This document shows, one piece after another, positions 54,458 to 63,854 of a stretch of 64,000 nt of DNA. Below the pieces are notes generated by a model that was not told the DNA's origin, ran no database searches, and was given only the letters and a program-made list of their open reading frames with translations. Positions within the stretch are counted from its first letter, which is position 1; each line of letters begins with the position of its first letter. The DNA is from Agapetus fuscipes (taxonomy: Eukaryota; Arthropoda; Insecta; Trichoptera; Glossosomatidae): NCBI GenBank assembly GCA_951799405.1, contig OX637336.1, forward strand, positions 17,713,479 through 17,777,478. The letters are read 5' to 3'. Made by a program: the position numbers and the translations under genes.

Positions 54458-54866
54458 GCATCCACACGCTTGCCAAGCGCTTGGCTCGGCTGGGGGCTTG
54501 GCCCGTCGCCGATCCGACAGCATTGACATACTAATGGACCAGAGTCGGTCTTTTGACGCAAGTCAAAGGGAATTCGCGCATGCGCATGCCAGGCACACAC
54601 TTACTTGTGCACGCGCATTCTGGTAAGGTACGGTTTCTATAAATTTTGATCATCCACCATCGTCTTCGCCGAATTATTCGTTTCTTTTTAGTTTCTCTCT
54701 TTTTGTTTTGTCTTTTTTTAAATAAAAATAAGTTTATCCAAATGTTATAGCTAAAAGCTGGACGTCCGCCATGCTTGCTTATTCTAACACACACAGACGC
54801 ATGCACAAGCGTGTGGATGACCCTGTTTGTTTTTCCAAGCCCTTTCCGCAAGCGTGTGGATGCCCC
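54458..54866. mobile_element. MITE with GGGGCATCCACACGCTTGC ends
   Basis: 409 bp; left end GGGGCATCCACACGCTTGCC, right end GCAAGCGTGTGGATGCCCC. The termini are related to those of 53794-53986, but the interior differs. Minus frames of 62 and 106 codons overlap it without family features. 54867-55257 is AT-rich with nothing recognised. Confidence 0.75.
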
Positions 54867-55265
54867 ATTACTAAGTTAGTTTTTTTTTTTTTAAAGGAAC
54901 AGGGAATTTATATTATGAGCATAGTAAAGCAAACCTGTTGTAAATTATTTGTACTGTATTAAAGGTAATCTAGATGATCATCTTTCTTCAAAAAATCAAC
55001 ATCATCCAAGTATCCTATATCAAAAGTTATTTACATAAATTAAAAAATATATTTAAGTTTCTTTCCAAATTTGACTAATTCCAGGAAATAGTCATTTTTG
55101 CTCAATTTTGTATAATATTGGTGCAAAGGTAATGATGAAAAACTATACCTAAATATTTTATAGAGATTACTTTAATATATTTTTTATGGTTTGTGTATTA
55201 ACACTGTGAAAATTCATGTTTTTTGGTTGTTATTTAATTAGATAACACTTTTTTATACTTTAAAT

Positions 55266-56069
55266 CAGTGGTTCCCAAACTATGGTACGCGTACCACCAG
55301 TGGTACGCGACGCTTCTCAAGGTGGTACGCAAGCAGCCATGGCCATAGGAAATACATAGTAAATAATAAGATAAAACGTTTTTCAATTTCGCGCTTCAAG
55401 TTAAGTACAACTGAGCCAAATCTTTCCTCTTTTGTTTCGAACATGCAGCACCATTTTTCAGACTAAGACAAGCCTGTCCCGCCACGATTACAAAAATACT
55501 AAATCTGGCCCTCCACAATATTATGTTGACACCCCTGCACTAAGAGTTTTGTATTTTTTTTCTATATTAAATAAATAAGCATAATGTTTTCATTAACAGT
55601 TACAGTTTTTATTACTTTACCATTTGAATGTTTTTTTTAACTGTTGTTGTTTAACTGGTCCGGTCGATAGCTCAGTTGGTAGAGCGCTTGCATTCTACCC
55701 CGTGAGTTCGGGTTCGAATCCCTCCGAGGAGGGTGTCAGAAATGATTTCCTATTTCGGTGTTTATTTCAAACCCCATAATAAAAATACCGGCAAGGTTTA
55801 CTCAGCCTTCACAAGAAATGAGTACCAGCCCCCTCGGGAGCTGAGAAACCCCCACTTCAACTGAAGTGGTTGGCGTAAGGCCCTTACCTGTAAAAATAAA
55901 TAGTTTCAACTCGCCACATGCGACCCCTTCGGGGATAGCGCGGCAAGAAGTTACACTATATGTGTAGCTTAGTTGCGTTTTTTTGCGTTTTTGCGTTGCA
56001 CTTCAGTGGTACGCCACTGATTTATAATTTCATTAGTGGTACGCGAAATTAAAAGTTTGGGAACCACTG
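55266..56069. mobile_element. hAT MITE with perfect 8-bp duplication
   Basis: 804 bp including a nested SINE. Termini CAGTGGTTCCCAAACT and the exact inverse; duplication CTTTAAAT on both sides (55258-55265 and 56070-56077). Subterminal GGTACGC words repeat at both ends. No transposase. CAGTGGTTCCCAA-type ends with 8-bp duplications are characteristic of hAT elements. Confidence 0.93.
55658..55985 (+). repeat. SINE-A, full length, young-looking
   Basis: Near-consensus copy with head GTCCGGTCGATAGCTCAGTT, B-box CGGGTTCGAATCCC, CCCCCACTTCAACTGAAGTG, and a TATATGTGTAGCTTAGTTGC tail followed by short GCGTTTTT repeats. It lies inside the hAT MITE. Confidence 0.9.
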
Positions 56070-56148
56070 CTTTAAATCACTGTTTATTTTCACAATTATA
56101 AAATATATTCAAAAATTACCAATTCTTAAATATTTCAAATATTACGAA

Positions 56149-56176
56149 CGTTTTCGACCATATTGGTCATCTTCAG
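56149..56176 (-). ncRNA. Hammerhead-like core of a Penelope-like remnant
   Basis: Minus strand reads CCTGAAGATGACC, AATAT, GGTCGAAAACG: CUGANGA, one extra base, a GACC/GGTC stem, and GAAA. Same layout as 14021-14055. Surrounding sequence (56085-56180) resembles the Penelope-like segments at 16004 and 43304. Confidence 0.4.
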
Positions 56177-56263
56177 GTAGTCTTAGTATTACTTTAATAG
56201 TTTATTAGTAGTGAATACAAAAAAAGAACCAAAGTAAATACAAAATTCAAATGGGTAAATTTA

Positions 56264-56536
56264 TTAGTCTTCATCAAATAGCTGTTCTTCTGAATCAGAT
56301 TCTTCATCGAGGTGTTCCAAACCCAATACTTCATTATAAAACTGTTCAGCATCTGGGGGTATTGTAAAATATTTCATTCATTTTGCCACATCCTCTTTCT
56401 TTGCCTTTTTATATGATTTTGTTTCTGTTATATTTGAAGAGTGTCGTCCATCGTCAAAATATTTTTTTGTTTTTTTTTAAATGTTGGCAGTCACAAATGA
56501 TCCACTGAAGGTTGACGACACCCCTACACTGGTTTT
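56264..56536 (-). pseudogene. Unidentified broken coding fragment
   Basis: About 90 codons on the minus strand with one in-frame stop (56378-56380; TGA where TGG would continue the frame). Legible parts are LQWIICDCQHLKKKTKKYF, ITETKSYKKAKKEDVAK, then MKYFTIPPDAEQFYNEVLGL and an acidic end EESDSEEQLFDED before a stop. A basic stretch followed by a very acidic C-terminus looks like real former protein. I do not recognise the family. It may be a transposon protein end or a host pseudogene. A T22 run lies near 56720. Confidence 0.4.
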
Positions 56537-56956
56537 TTTCCTTTAATGTATTGTATTACTTTTTGTTCCGTAATTATAAATGGAAATGGCTTTAATCAAG
56601 GTTTTACAGCAGATTTGTAGTCATGAAATTGAAAATCTTTTCCGTAAAGTTTTACCTGGCTAAATTTTTCAAATATATACTATACTCTATAGTCTATAGT
56701 ATGCCACAGGAGACAGTTTTTTTTTTTTTTTTTTTTTTTTTTCTCTATTCTCCCAAATGTGCGGTCCGCTGGCATGTAACTGTGTCCACAAACTGGAAAT
56801 ATTTGTACTATTTTGTTAAAAAATTTCGATTTATATATTTTTAGCTATTTTGACAGTTCACAAAATATGAGGAATTAGTCAATTATGACAAAAATACATT
56901 TTGTATAAATATATTACCATGGAAAAAACTTCAATTGCTGCAATGAGTTTTGAATA

Positions 56957-57254
56957 GGGGCTGTCCATATATTACGTCATTCGCATTAAGGGGGGGGGGG
57001 AGTCTGGTCTGCGGATGATGGCAAATGATGTACGAGTACCAAAAGTGACGTCGTCGTTCTTGTAAATACCAATTTCTACAAAATATTAAAAAAAACTATG
57101 TAAGTAATATAACATTATTAATTATTAAGCTCATCCATTATTACAGCAAGAGGTGGAAGGGGGGTCATTAGATAATGACTATAGGATGATTGTAGGAGGG
57201 GGGGGGGGGGTCGAAAATCGGCCAAAATCGATGACGTAATTTATGGACGGCCCC
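56957..57254 (+). mobile_element. MITE with poly-G tracts, copy 3
   Basis: 298 bp; termini GGGGCTGTCCATATATTACG and TTTATGGACGGCCCC, interior very similar to copy 2. Flanking duplication is not clear here. Confidence 0.88.
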
Positions 57255-57289
57255 TAGGGGTAAAATATACAATTTATATTTCCAAATAT

Positions 57290-57420
57290 GCTCTTCGCTG
57301 GGTTGAAAAAAATTCACAAAACCTTTACCAAAGACCGGTCACTGAAAGGTCCATCCAGCCTTACAGCAACTGGATCTTGCTTGAGTATTGGCGCTTTGTA
57401 GCGACGACCAAGCTCGTACA
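57290..57420 (+). repeat. SINE-C body
   Basis: GCTCTTCGCTGGGTTGAAAA, ACCAAAGACCGGTCACTGAA, ATTGGCGCTTTGTAGCGACG; no tRNA head and no LINE-like tail. Confidence 0.75.
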
Positions 57421-57564
57421 CCTCTGCGGCACTACAACAAGTGTCATAGACACCTAAAGTCTAGAATCTAGGGAGTCTCCCGCTCAGGATATCTTAAAAA
57501 AATATCATCTCACTCTGCACAATACTTCTTCTAATGTCTGTCTATAAACTGTGAGAAAAGTTTT

Positions 57565-57690
57565 GAATTATGAATTTTTTCTCAGCGGGCAAACGTCACG
57601 CTTGAATGGAACTGCCACCCTAAGCAACCAATGAGAGGATTTGTTTGCTTTTTGCCCTGCAACCCAGCCGTGTGATGTCGCAATAGTCTC
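57565..57690 (+). repeat. Repeat G copy
   Basis: GCGGGCAAACGTCACGCTTG, CCTAAGCAACCAATGAG, CCCTGCAACCCAGCCGTGTG. 57691-58254 has nothing recognised. Confidence 0.55.
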
Positions 57691-58254
57691 AATATCAATT
57701 TAATTATTTTCTTTCGTCTCATTAACATTTATCTTCTAAGTAATGCTTTTTACAATAAAATGTGTATTCAATAATCAAATATTTTGTTAGATTTGTGTTA
57801 ATTTCCAATATCTAATAAGTTTTCGAAATTTCTAAAGTCATAAAACAAACGGAATATAATGATGAACTATCCTGAAAAAAAAATACAAAAAATTAGAATA
57901 TACAAGCCAAAGGACAATAAGTACAACAGAGTTTGAAAAGCTTCACCTATTGAAAAAGCTTTTTGTTTGAATGTTTGCAAAAATGTATTGAATTTAGAAA
58001 GCTGCAAACTGAACAAAGAAATATGTTGAAATATGAGGTAACATTATTGCAAAAACTTCAATAATATCCATTGTTAGAGGAAACCAAATGTGCATCCAAA
58101 AGTTTGCATACAAAGGTAAAGCATACATTTACCATGACTTGACAAATGTGAAACTTTACCTACTCGCCTTTAGAAATTCACTAAGTTTGTCACCCAGATT
58201 GTTTCAATGCAACCAGAAAAAAATCCTTTGATGTATAAATAGCAGTAAAAAAAT

Positions 58255-58394
58255 TCTAACAATCCTCAAAAAGAGAAAGCTGATGTACCTTGGGCACATG
58301 ATGAGGAATAAAATACACCACAAACTGTATCTTATCATATAAGGAACAATTGAGAGGACGCTGGAAGAAATGAACCATCCACGATTCACTATAA
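58255..58394 (+). pseudogene. LINE C-terminal remnant, hAT target
   Basis: Encodes KRKLMYLGHMMRNKI followed by KLYLII and IERTLEE, resembling the R-K-L-x-Y-L-G-H-x-M-R segment found after the polymerase in many insect LINEs. Frame-broken. The intact hAT inserted at its right end. Confidence 0.65.
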
Positions 58395-60781
58395 CAGCGT
58401 TTCCTAACCTTTTTCAGCCACGGACCCCTAGGAAATCAAGCAGACTTTTCACGGACCCCCTTAATAAAAAAACAGAAATAAATTTCGGACCATTTATTTT
58501 AATATTACAAATACAAAAATACAACATCAACATCAAGATTCACGTTGATTAATGTGAAGGTTGGTGTTGTTTTTTTGCAACTAAATTAGTAATATTCGGA
58601 TTGATGTTAGTACTAAGTTGTAATCTCAAATCGGATTCCACTTGTAATCTGTTTCTGTATTTGTTTTTAGTATATACAAGAGCAGAGAATGCCTTTTCAC
58701 AGAGATATGTGGTTGAGAAAAGCAGCAAATGTTTCAGTGATTCTTCTGATATTTCCTTATAATCTTTCTTTACATTCACCCAAAAACTTGATAAAGAGGA
58801 TTCTTTGAAATTACGTTTCAAAGCTGAATCACAAGATAGTTCTATTAGTTGGTTTTCTTGTGTCGTTGTCAAGCTAGTAATATCAGTGACATCTGTGTTG
58901 AAAGGGTCTAATATCCAATGTTTATTTTTGTCAGGTACTGGAAAATAATCCCGAAACGAAGACCTTAAAGCGCGGAGGTGTTTGATCATTTCGTCTTGTA
59001 CTTGAGTTGATAACATCGCTCCACCAGAGGATTCTAAAAACGCTGACAGTGTAGGAAAGTGATTATATATTGTTTTTATTGTACGATTTGTCCAAAGGTC
59101 AAGCTTTTTTACCATCGTTTCAATTTTGTCTTCAGCTTGGAAGATGTTATTATCCCTCCCTTGTAGACCTAAGTTCAACTCGTTCAGAGCACTAAAAATA
59201 TCAGCTAAATATGCTGCCATTGTGAGCCATTCAAAGTCATTGAAGTGATCAGCATGTTTATTGACGCTGCCTGCAGAATTCTTCAAAAAGAACATTCTTA
59301 TCTCATCTCTCAATTCAAAAACACGCGACACTACTTTGCCACGAGACAACCAACGCACTTCAGCATGCAATAACAACTGCTTGTGAATGCTTCCCATTTC
59401 TTCACAAATGATACTGAAAATACGGGAATTTAGAGGCCTAGCTTTAATAAAATTCACCACCTGCACTATGTCGTCTAACACTGTTTTCAATTTTTCTGGC
59501 ATATTTTTAGCAGCTAACGCCTCCCTATGAATGCAGCAATGATGCCAGATAATAGATGGATTCATCTTCTTTACGAGCGCCTGAAGTCCTATTCGTGTAC
59601 CGGTCATAGCCCGAGCTCCGTCGGTGCTAACTGCCACACATTTATCCCACGTTATTTCATGAGTGGACATAAAGTTGTTCAACACTTCAAATATCGCTTC
59701 ACCTGTAGTGTGCGAAGGCAGAGGCATACAGAATAAAAAATCCTCACTTATGCTGTCGTTGTGTTCGTAACGAACATATGCAAGCAAGTTCGCGTTATTG
59801 CTAATATCTGTGCTCTCATCTAATTGCATAGCATAAAATGTGCTCAGTTTAATGTTCAAAATCAGCTGCTCTTTAACATTTCCTGACATTTCATCAATTC
59901 TCTTCTTCACTGTGTTATTGGATAACGAAATAACGTCCAATTCTTTTGAAGCTTTGTCTCCCAACATAGCCGAAACCATAATTTTAGCGCACGGTAATAT
60001 CAATTCTTCAGCAATAGTGTGGGGCTTACCACTTTTTGCAACTAACAAAGACACTTGGTAGGACGCTGATACAGCACATTCGTTATTGGTCCCAGTAGCC
60101 GTCTTAATCATTGTTTTTTTGCTTTGTTCTAATTCCGAAGCTTTAGTTTTAAAAAAAGTTTTAGATTTCTCACGAAGCTCTTGGTGTTTTGTCTCTAAAT
60201 GACGTCGGAGTTTGGCCGGTTTCATCGACTCATTCGACAAAACTTCGTAACATATCACGCACTGAGGTCTTTCTTCACCGTTTAAATTGGTACTTGTGAA
60301 ACCGAAACTTAAGTATTCGTCACAAAACTTACGACGTTTGATCTTCGAAGTCGACGGTCTTTCATTTGCTTCGTCTGAAGCGAAGTCATTTGGTTTTAAC
60401 CAGCGTTTCATTGTAACAATCACTCGAAAAACGTAATTTCGTTGCACTTATCTTCAACGTCCAACGCAACACAAAACAAAAACGCACTAACAAGTCGCGG
60501 GCGAGCGCCGGATGCAAGTGTAGGGCGCGGGGCGAGGGCGGTGCCTAGGGAGAAGAGAAGAGTCACGTCCCGCACGCACTTCTTTCACTCACTTCGGTAA
60601 GTCAAGTACTCCGCCCGCTGTCGGCGCTGTCGCACGTTCGTCGTGATGAGTAAGCGTAGCGATTACGAGACTTTTGGTGCCATTTATTTTATTAATAATG
60701 GTCCAGAGATGAGACCGCGGACCCCCACACATACATTCGCGGACCCCCAGGGGTCCGCGGACCACAGGTTAGGAAACGCTG
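58395..60781 (-). mobile_element. Apparently intact autonomous hAT transposon
   Basis: 2387 bp with termini CAGCGTTTCCTAACCT and its exact inverse, and a perfect 8-bp duplication CACTATAA (58387-58394 and 60782-60789). Just inside the ends, CGGACCCC words recur (ACGGACCCCTAGG at the left; GCGGACCCCCAGGGGTCCGC at the right), probable transposase-binding sites by analogy. It carries one long transposase frame with no break. Everything needed for mobility appears present. The ~330 bp between transposase start and right end are GC-rich and would hold the promoter. Confidence 0.95.
58549..60447 (-). CDS. hAT transposase, BED finger, ZBED5/Buster-like
   Basis: 632 residues, or 620 if translation starts at the second methionine (residue 13, MKRWL), which looks more natural because many relatives start this way. 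The BED zinc finger uses C63, C66, H83 and H88 (CVICYEVL, HLETKHQEL). The RNase-H-like catalytic domain has D210 in QLDESTD, D276 in VSTDGARAM and E584 in TYLCEKAFSAL. It also has the conserved HHCCIHR (about 302-308), EVRWLSRG (363-370), and the C-terminal dimerisation segment. The protein should bind the element ends in the nucleus and cut and paste the transposon, leaving 8-bp duplications, as seen. All three acidic residues are present and no stop or frameshift is visible, so it is probably functional. Domesticated relatives (ZBED5-type genes) exist in vertebrates, but the flanking inverted repeats and target duplication show this is a mobile copy. Confidence 0.95.
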   Translation of the reverse strand: MQRNYVFRVIVTMKRWLKPNDFASDEANERPSTSKIKRRKFCDEYLSFGFTSTNLNGEERPQCVICYEVLSNESMKPAKLRRHLETKHQELREKSKTFFKTKASELEQSKKTMIKTATGTNNECAVSASYQVSLLVAKSGKPHTIAEELILPCAKIMVSAMLGDKASKELDVISLSNNTVKKRIDEMSGNVKEQLILNIKLSTFYAMQLDESTDISNNANLLAYVRYEHNDSISEDFLFCMPLPSHTTGEAIFEVLNNFMSTHEITWDKCVAVSTDGARAMTGTRIGLQALVKKMNPSIIWHHCCIHREALAAKNMPEKLKTVLDDIVQVVNFIKARPLNSRIFSIICEEMGSIHKQLLLHAEVRWLSRGKVVSRVFELRDEIRMFFLKNSAGSVNKHADHFNDFEWLTMAAYLADIFSALNELNLGLQGRDNNIFQAEDKIETMVKKLDLWTNRTIKTIYNHFPTLSAFLESSGGAMLSTQVQDEMIKHLRALRSSFRDYFPVPDKNKHWILDPFNTDVTDITSLTTTQENQLIELSCDSALKRNFKESSLSSFWVNVKKDYKEISEESLKHLLLFSTTYLCEKAFSALVYTKNKYRNRLQVESDLRLQLSTNINPNITNLVAKKQHQPSH

Positions 60782-60839
60782 CACTATAACACACCTATAG
60801 CTCATAGATAGTAAAGAAACAATGATTGCAGTAGAAGTG

Positions 60840-61075
60840 GCACTAGACATGAGCCAAATTACTTCAGCACAGGTCATGAAACATCTATAATTTACATGAG
60901 CGACAACCTCCCAAATGGACAGGATTTCGAGTGGTATCAGGGCCCTACACAGGCTGAGAATGGGTGTTGGCAGAGCCCGCTGTAACATGATGACCTAAGG
61001 AATCTTGCATCAGGATGACATCGCGCTCTGCGAATGCGGTGCCCAACAGTCCATGGATCACTTTCACATAGTTTT
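60840..61075 (+). pseudogene. LINE C-terminal remnant with CxC/H motif
   Basis: The plus strand encodes SSGIRALHRLRMGVGRARCN, a stop, then LHQDDIALCECGAQQSMDHF. The pattern L-x-R-L-R-x-G-x-G-R, then C-x-C-G-x-x-Q-x-x-x-H is the C-terminal zinc-like motif of several LINE reverse-transcriptase proteins. One stop interrupts it; the rest of the LINE is not visible. Confidence 0.65.
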
Positions 61076-61079
61076 TTTG

Positions 61080-62126
61080 CTTAACTAAGGATCCTAGTGA
61101 TTTGCTTGCGTAGCCTGTGACTTTCACGCCCTGAGAAAATTCTAGAACTTTGTAATAACTCTATTGTAAGATGCGAAGTATTTACCACCTTTTTAGATAA
61201 TATGCAGGGACAAAAAATTCAATGAAATAAAATATGTGCACATTTTGTCAATTGACTTTATTATAAAAATTGATGAAATCATGATTTGTTGTTAACAAAA
61301 TGATAGAGATAATACAATATGATGATGGAATAGGCTCGCCTATCACCAGTATGCGGGGAAGTTGATTCAATGAAAGAATAAAGGATCAGAACAAAAACAC
61401 TAATGTTTATACATGAATATCTGCAGTTCACAAATATAAGACAAAAACAAATATTACAAAAACTATAAAAACATTATGTACTTTGCTTTTCATCTTTATA
61501 CAACTATTAAAAACATTTCAGTTAGGTTTCATTATAAACAAATATTACTTTATTATGAAAATTGTATAGAAAATACCCAAGGGAATCGTGGTTATCCTTT
61601 ATCATCAAATACAAAGATAACTTCTCTATCACAATTGATTATGTTTATAAATTAATTAAGATTTTGTTTCTCTTTATCTCAATGGAAGAACGTTTCAATT
61701 TCCACCTAATACTGCAGTTAAGATTCATTGTGACGCGCAGCCAAGGTTGCGCGGACAGCTGACAACACAGGTTGACAATAATAAAACAAAACAAATCCCA
61801 TTCATCCGTTCCCTCGTCGTTGCAATAAGTTAGATACATGACATCGCCTGCTCCTTCCTGCTTCTCTAAGTCTCCATATTGCTGCTACTAGTATTGCGTA
61901 TATAAGTGCGGGTTTTGGTCTCCTCTATATGTAATCAATGCCGACAGTTTAATCGATTTCAATGAAGTTTTATTGAATTTTTAGTATATAATTTAACAGA
62001 TAAACATTTACTTGTGTACACGTCGATTTACGATTTATTAAATTAAGTTTAGGTATAAAAAAATAAGATATAGATTTCTTCCGGCAGGGTTGTGGTTATT
62101 TGCTGAAACTCCTGTTGCTCCCCACT
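61080..62126 (-). other. Probable 3' UTR and downstream region of the BZW homologue
   Basis: Begins directly after the minus-strand stop at 62127. AATAAA signals in minus sense occur at about 62034-62039 and 61969-61974 and could serve polyadenylation; which is used cannot be told. No other gene is recognised. Confidence 0.45.
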
Positions 62127-62155
62127 CTAGTCCTTCTCCTCTCCGCTCTCAGATT
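62127..62155 (-). CDS. BZW1/2 (kra): BZW1/BZW2 homologue, last coding exon
   Basis: After a splice acceptor (TTGTTCCAG on the minus strand) the exon completes a split glutamate codon and encodes E-S-E-S-G-E-E-K-D followed by TAG. The reading phase is the one left by the exon at 63047-63169. The residues match the acidic serine/glutamate tail (ESESE-type) that ends BZW proteins. This agreement of phase, splice site and tail is strong support despite the exon being only 29 coding bases. The rest of the exon is 3' UTR. BZW proteins mimic eIF5 and regulate start-codon selection and translation in the cytoplasm. Confidence 0.85.
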
Positions 62156-63046
62156 CTGGAACAACACACAGAAAGGCTCATTATAAAACTTGCAAATAAA
62201 ATTCTAGAAAAACATCTATATACAATAATACAAAAAGCAACTTATACAGTGCATGGGCACTATTCAACTGTAACATCTCAGAAACAAACCAGCGCCCTGA
62301 GCGAGATTTCTCTTTTTGGGCGAGGCACCCCTATCCACTATTAAAAACCATACAAAAAGAATATGAAGGAGTGCCTGTGGCGCCCTATTCTACTTTGCGC
62401 CCTGGGCGGTCGCCCAACCAGGTCCTACCCTAGCGCCGGCCCTGCACACTTGCACTCTCTACGGCTCTAAGCTCATGGGGTAGGGCATTCCGTAGCACAG
62501 GGCTGGCAAGATGGATGTTAAGTGTTATTTGTAGATTTACAAGAAACAAGAAACACGTCATGACTATAAACATCACCAGAGAAAGTGCAGATGATACAAA
62601 TAGACAAAATGGCTTGAGCACAAAACTTGCAGATGTATTGCACTCTAGCCTGCGGTGTTACACGGATATTAGTGAACTTAGATTTACTACTTTACTTCAA
62701 CAAAATACTTCTTAGCTTTTAGCAATTCAGCTCAATTTTGAACTATCAAAAGTCACGTTGTACAAGGTGGCGATGGTAGTTCTGATTTTCTCCACCTTCA
62801 TTTTAAGCCTTATTATATATTTATTATTATAGCTCTGCAGTTTAATTGTGGTGGCCATAAATAGATAGGTTCTCATTTGGCTTGGGAGTCATTTGTATAA
62901 CCCCACAATTAGGCCTTGAAATAAAGGCTGATTAACCTTGTTGCAAGATGGGCATGTTGGCCAGTTGCTAGCGCATCTTCATGTGTGATAATCACAGCTA
63001 TATCTATAACACATTCAAGGTTTATTTTAAGTGCACATGTGTTTAC
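62156..63046 (-). other. Last intron of the BZW homologue
   Basis: Bounded by a GTAAAC donor (63046 downward) and a TTCCAG acceptor (ending 62156). Contains a hAT-like end (GCGCCGGCCCTGC near 62436), a possible LINE C-terminal trace (62430-62530 minus, NALPHELRAVES) and an old SINE-A-like trace near 62870-62960. Confidence 0.7.
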
Positions 63047-63169
63047 CTTCTTCTGCGCTCTGCAGCCACTCGATGAACTTCTTCATCTGCTCCACAAACA
63101 TCATCTTGCCCTTGGCGGAGTGCGCCTCCTTGTACCACTTCAAGATCACCTCCTCGGAAACCACGTCAG
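63047..63169 (-). CDS. BZW1/2 (kra): BZW1/BZW2 homologue, penultimate coding exon
   Basis: 123 bp between an acceptor TTGTGTTGCAG and a donor GGTAAAC on the minus strand. After two bases of a split codon it encodes [20 protein letters not shown] and [20 protein letters not shown]. This matches the C-terminal W2 (eIF5C/HEAT-type) domain of BZW/5MP proteins, with the diagnostic ILKWYK..H..KGK..F..QMKKF.EWLQ.AEE pattern. The W2 domain binds eIF2-beta and eIF3 and so competes with eIF5 at the 43S pre-initiation complex. Upstream exons lie beyond 64000; none is visible from 63170 to the edge. The exon is GC-richer than its surroundings, as expected for conserved coding sequence amid repeats. Confidence 0.93.
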
Positions 63170-63532
63170 CTGCAACACAACAACACTGTTACACAATCTG
63201 CTGACGGGGGACGGGAGGGGCGGAGGCGGGTGCTGGGTGTATCAGACTGCCAGGTCATCTGCGTGTGATGCGCCGTGTGTGTGCTGGGCCAGCTAGCAGG
63301 GAAGTACTCCCTGAGAGCGGGCCACAGCACCTCGACACAAAAACTCAGACTCGTCATCGGTTTCATCATCTGGAAGTTTCTTTACTTCAAAATTGACAAT
63401 TATTTTAAACCTGAAATATATTACAGTACCCTGAGTATAAAACCTCGATTGAGTAAATAAAAAATGTATGGAAATTACGACCGCACTCCTAAAGAGTTAT
63501 TTAGGCCCGGTACTTTCAACATTAGCACATGT

Positions 63533-63779
63533 CGCACGTTTAATAATAAAGAGCAATAACTCAAAAAACAAGAATGTTGGGAAATCACGTTTGAAGTTCA
63601 GACAACCAGTACAACTTGTATGGGAGAAAAAGGCGACCGATGTTGTATCTTGGTCATATTCGTCCAAATTGAACGGCTGTCTCATTCTACCTCTTCTTCT
63701 CGCATTGTTCTTGCGTTTTATTACCAAATCTCGATTTTCCCAATTTTCGAGTTATTTCTCTTTATTATTAAGCGTGCGA
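63533..63779. mobile_element. MITE-F copy 2, in BZW intron
   Basis: 247 bp; TCGCACGTTTAATAATAAAG at the left, CTTTATTATTAAGCGTGCGA at the right. The interior matches copy 1 (33397-33656) in reverse with high identity. Open frames on both strands (for example 63468-63806) are shared with copy 1 but look incidental. Confidence 0.85.
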
Positions 63780-63854
63780 TGTGTTGTTGAAATAAAAAAT
63801 AAATAATAATAATAAAAGTGTGTCAAGGCTCTAAATAATATTGTCACATATAAC

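Noticed and set aside
55658..55730. tRNA gene
   Set aside because: The A- and B-boxes are real, but the same sequence heads about ten dispersed copies followed by the same SINE-A body and tail. It is a SINE head.
63203..63369. Further upstream exon of the BZW homologue (67-codon minus frame)
   Set aside because: The peptide shows no resemblance to the part of BZW expected before the W2 end, and the phase does not fit the acceptor at 63169. Probably intron.
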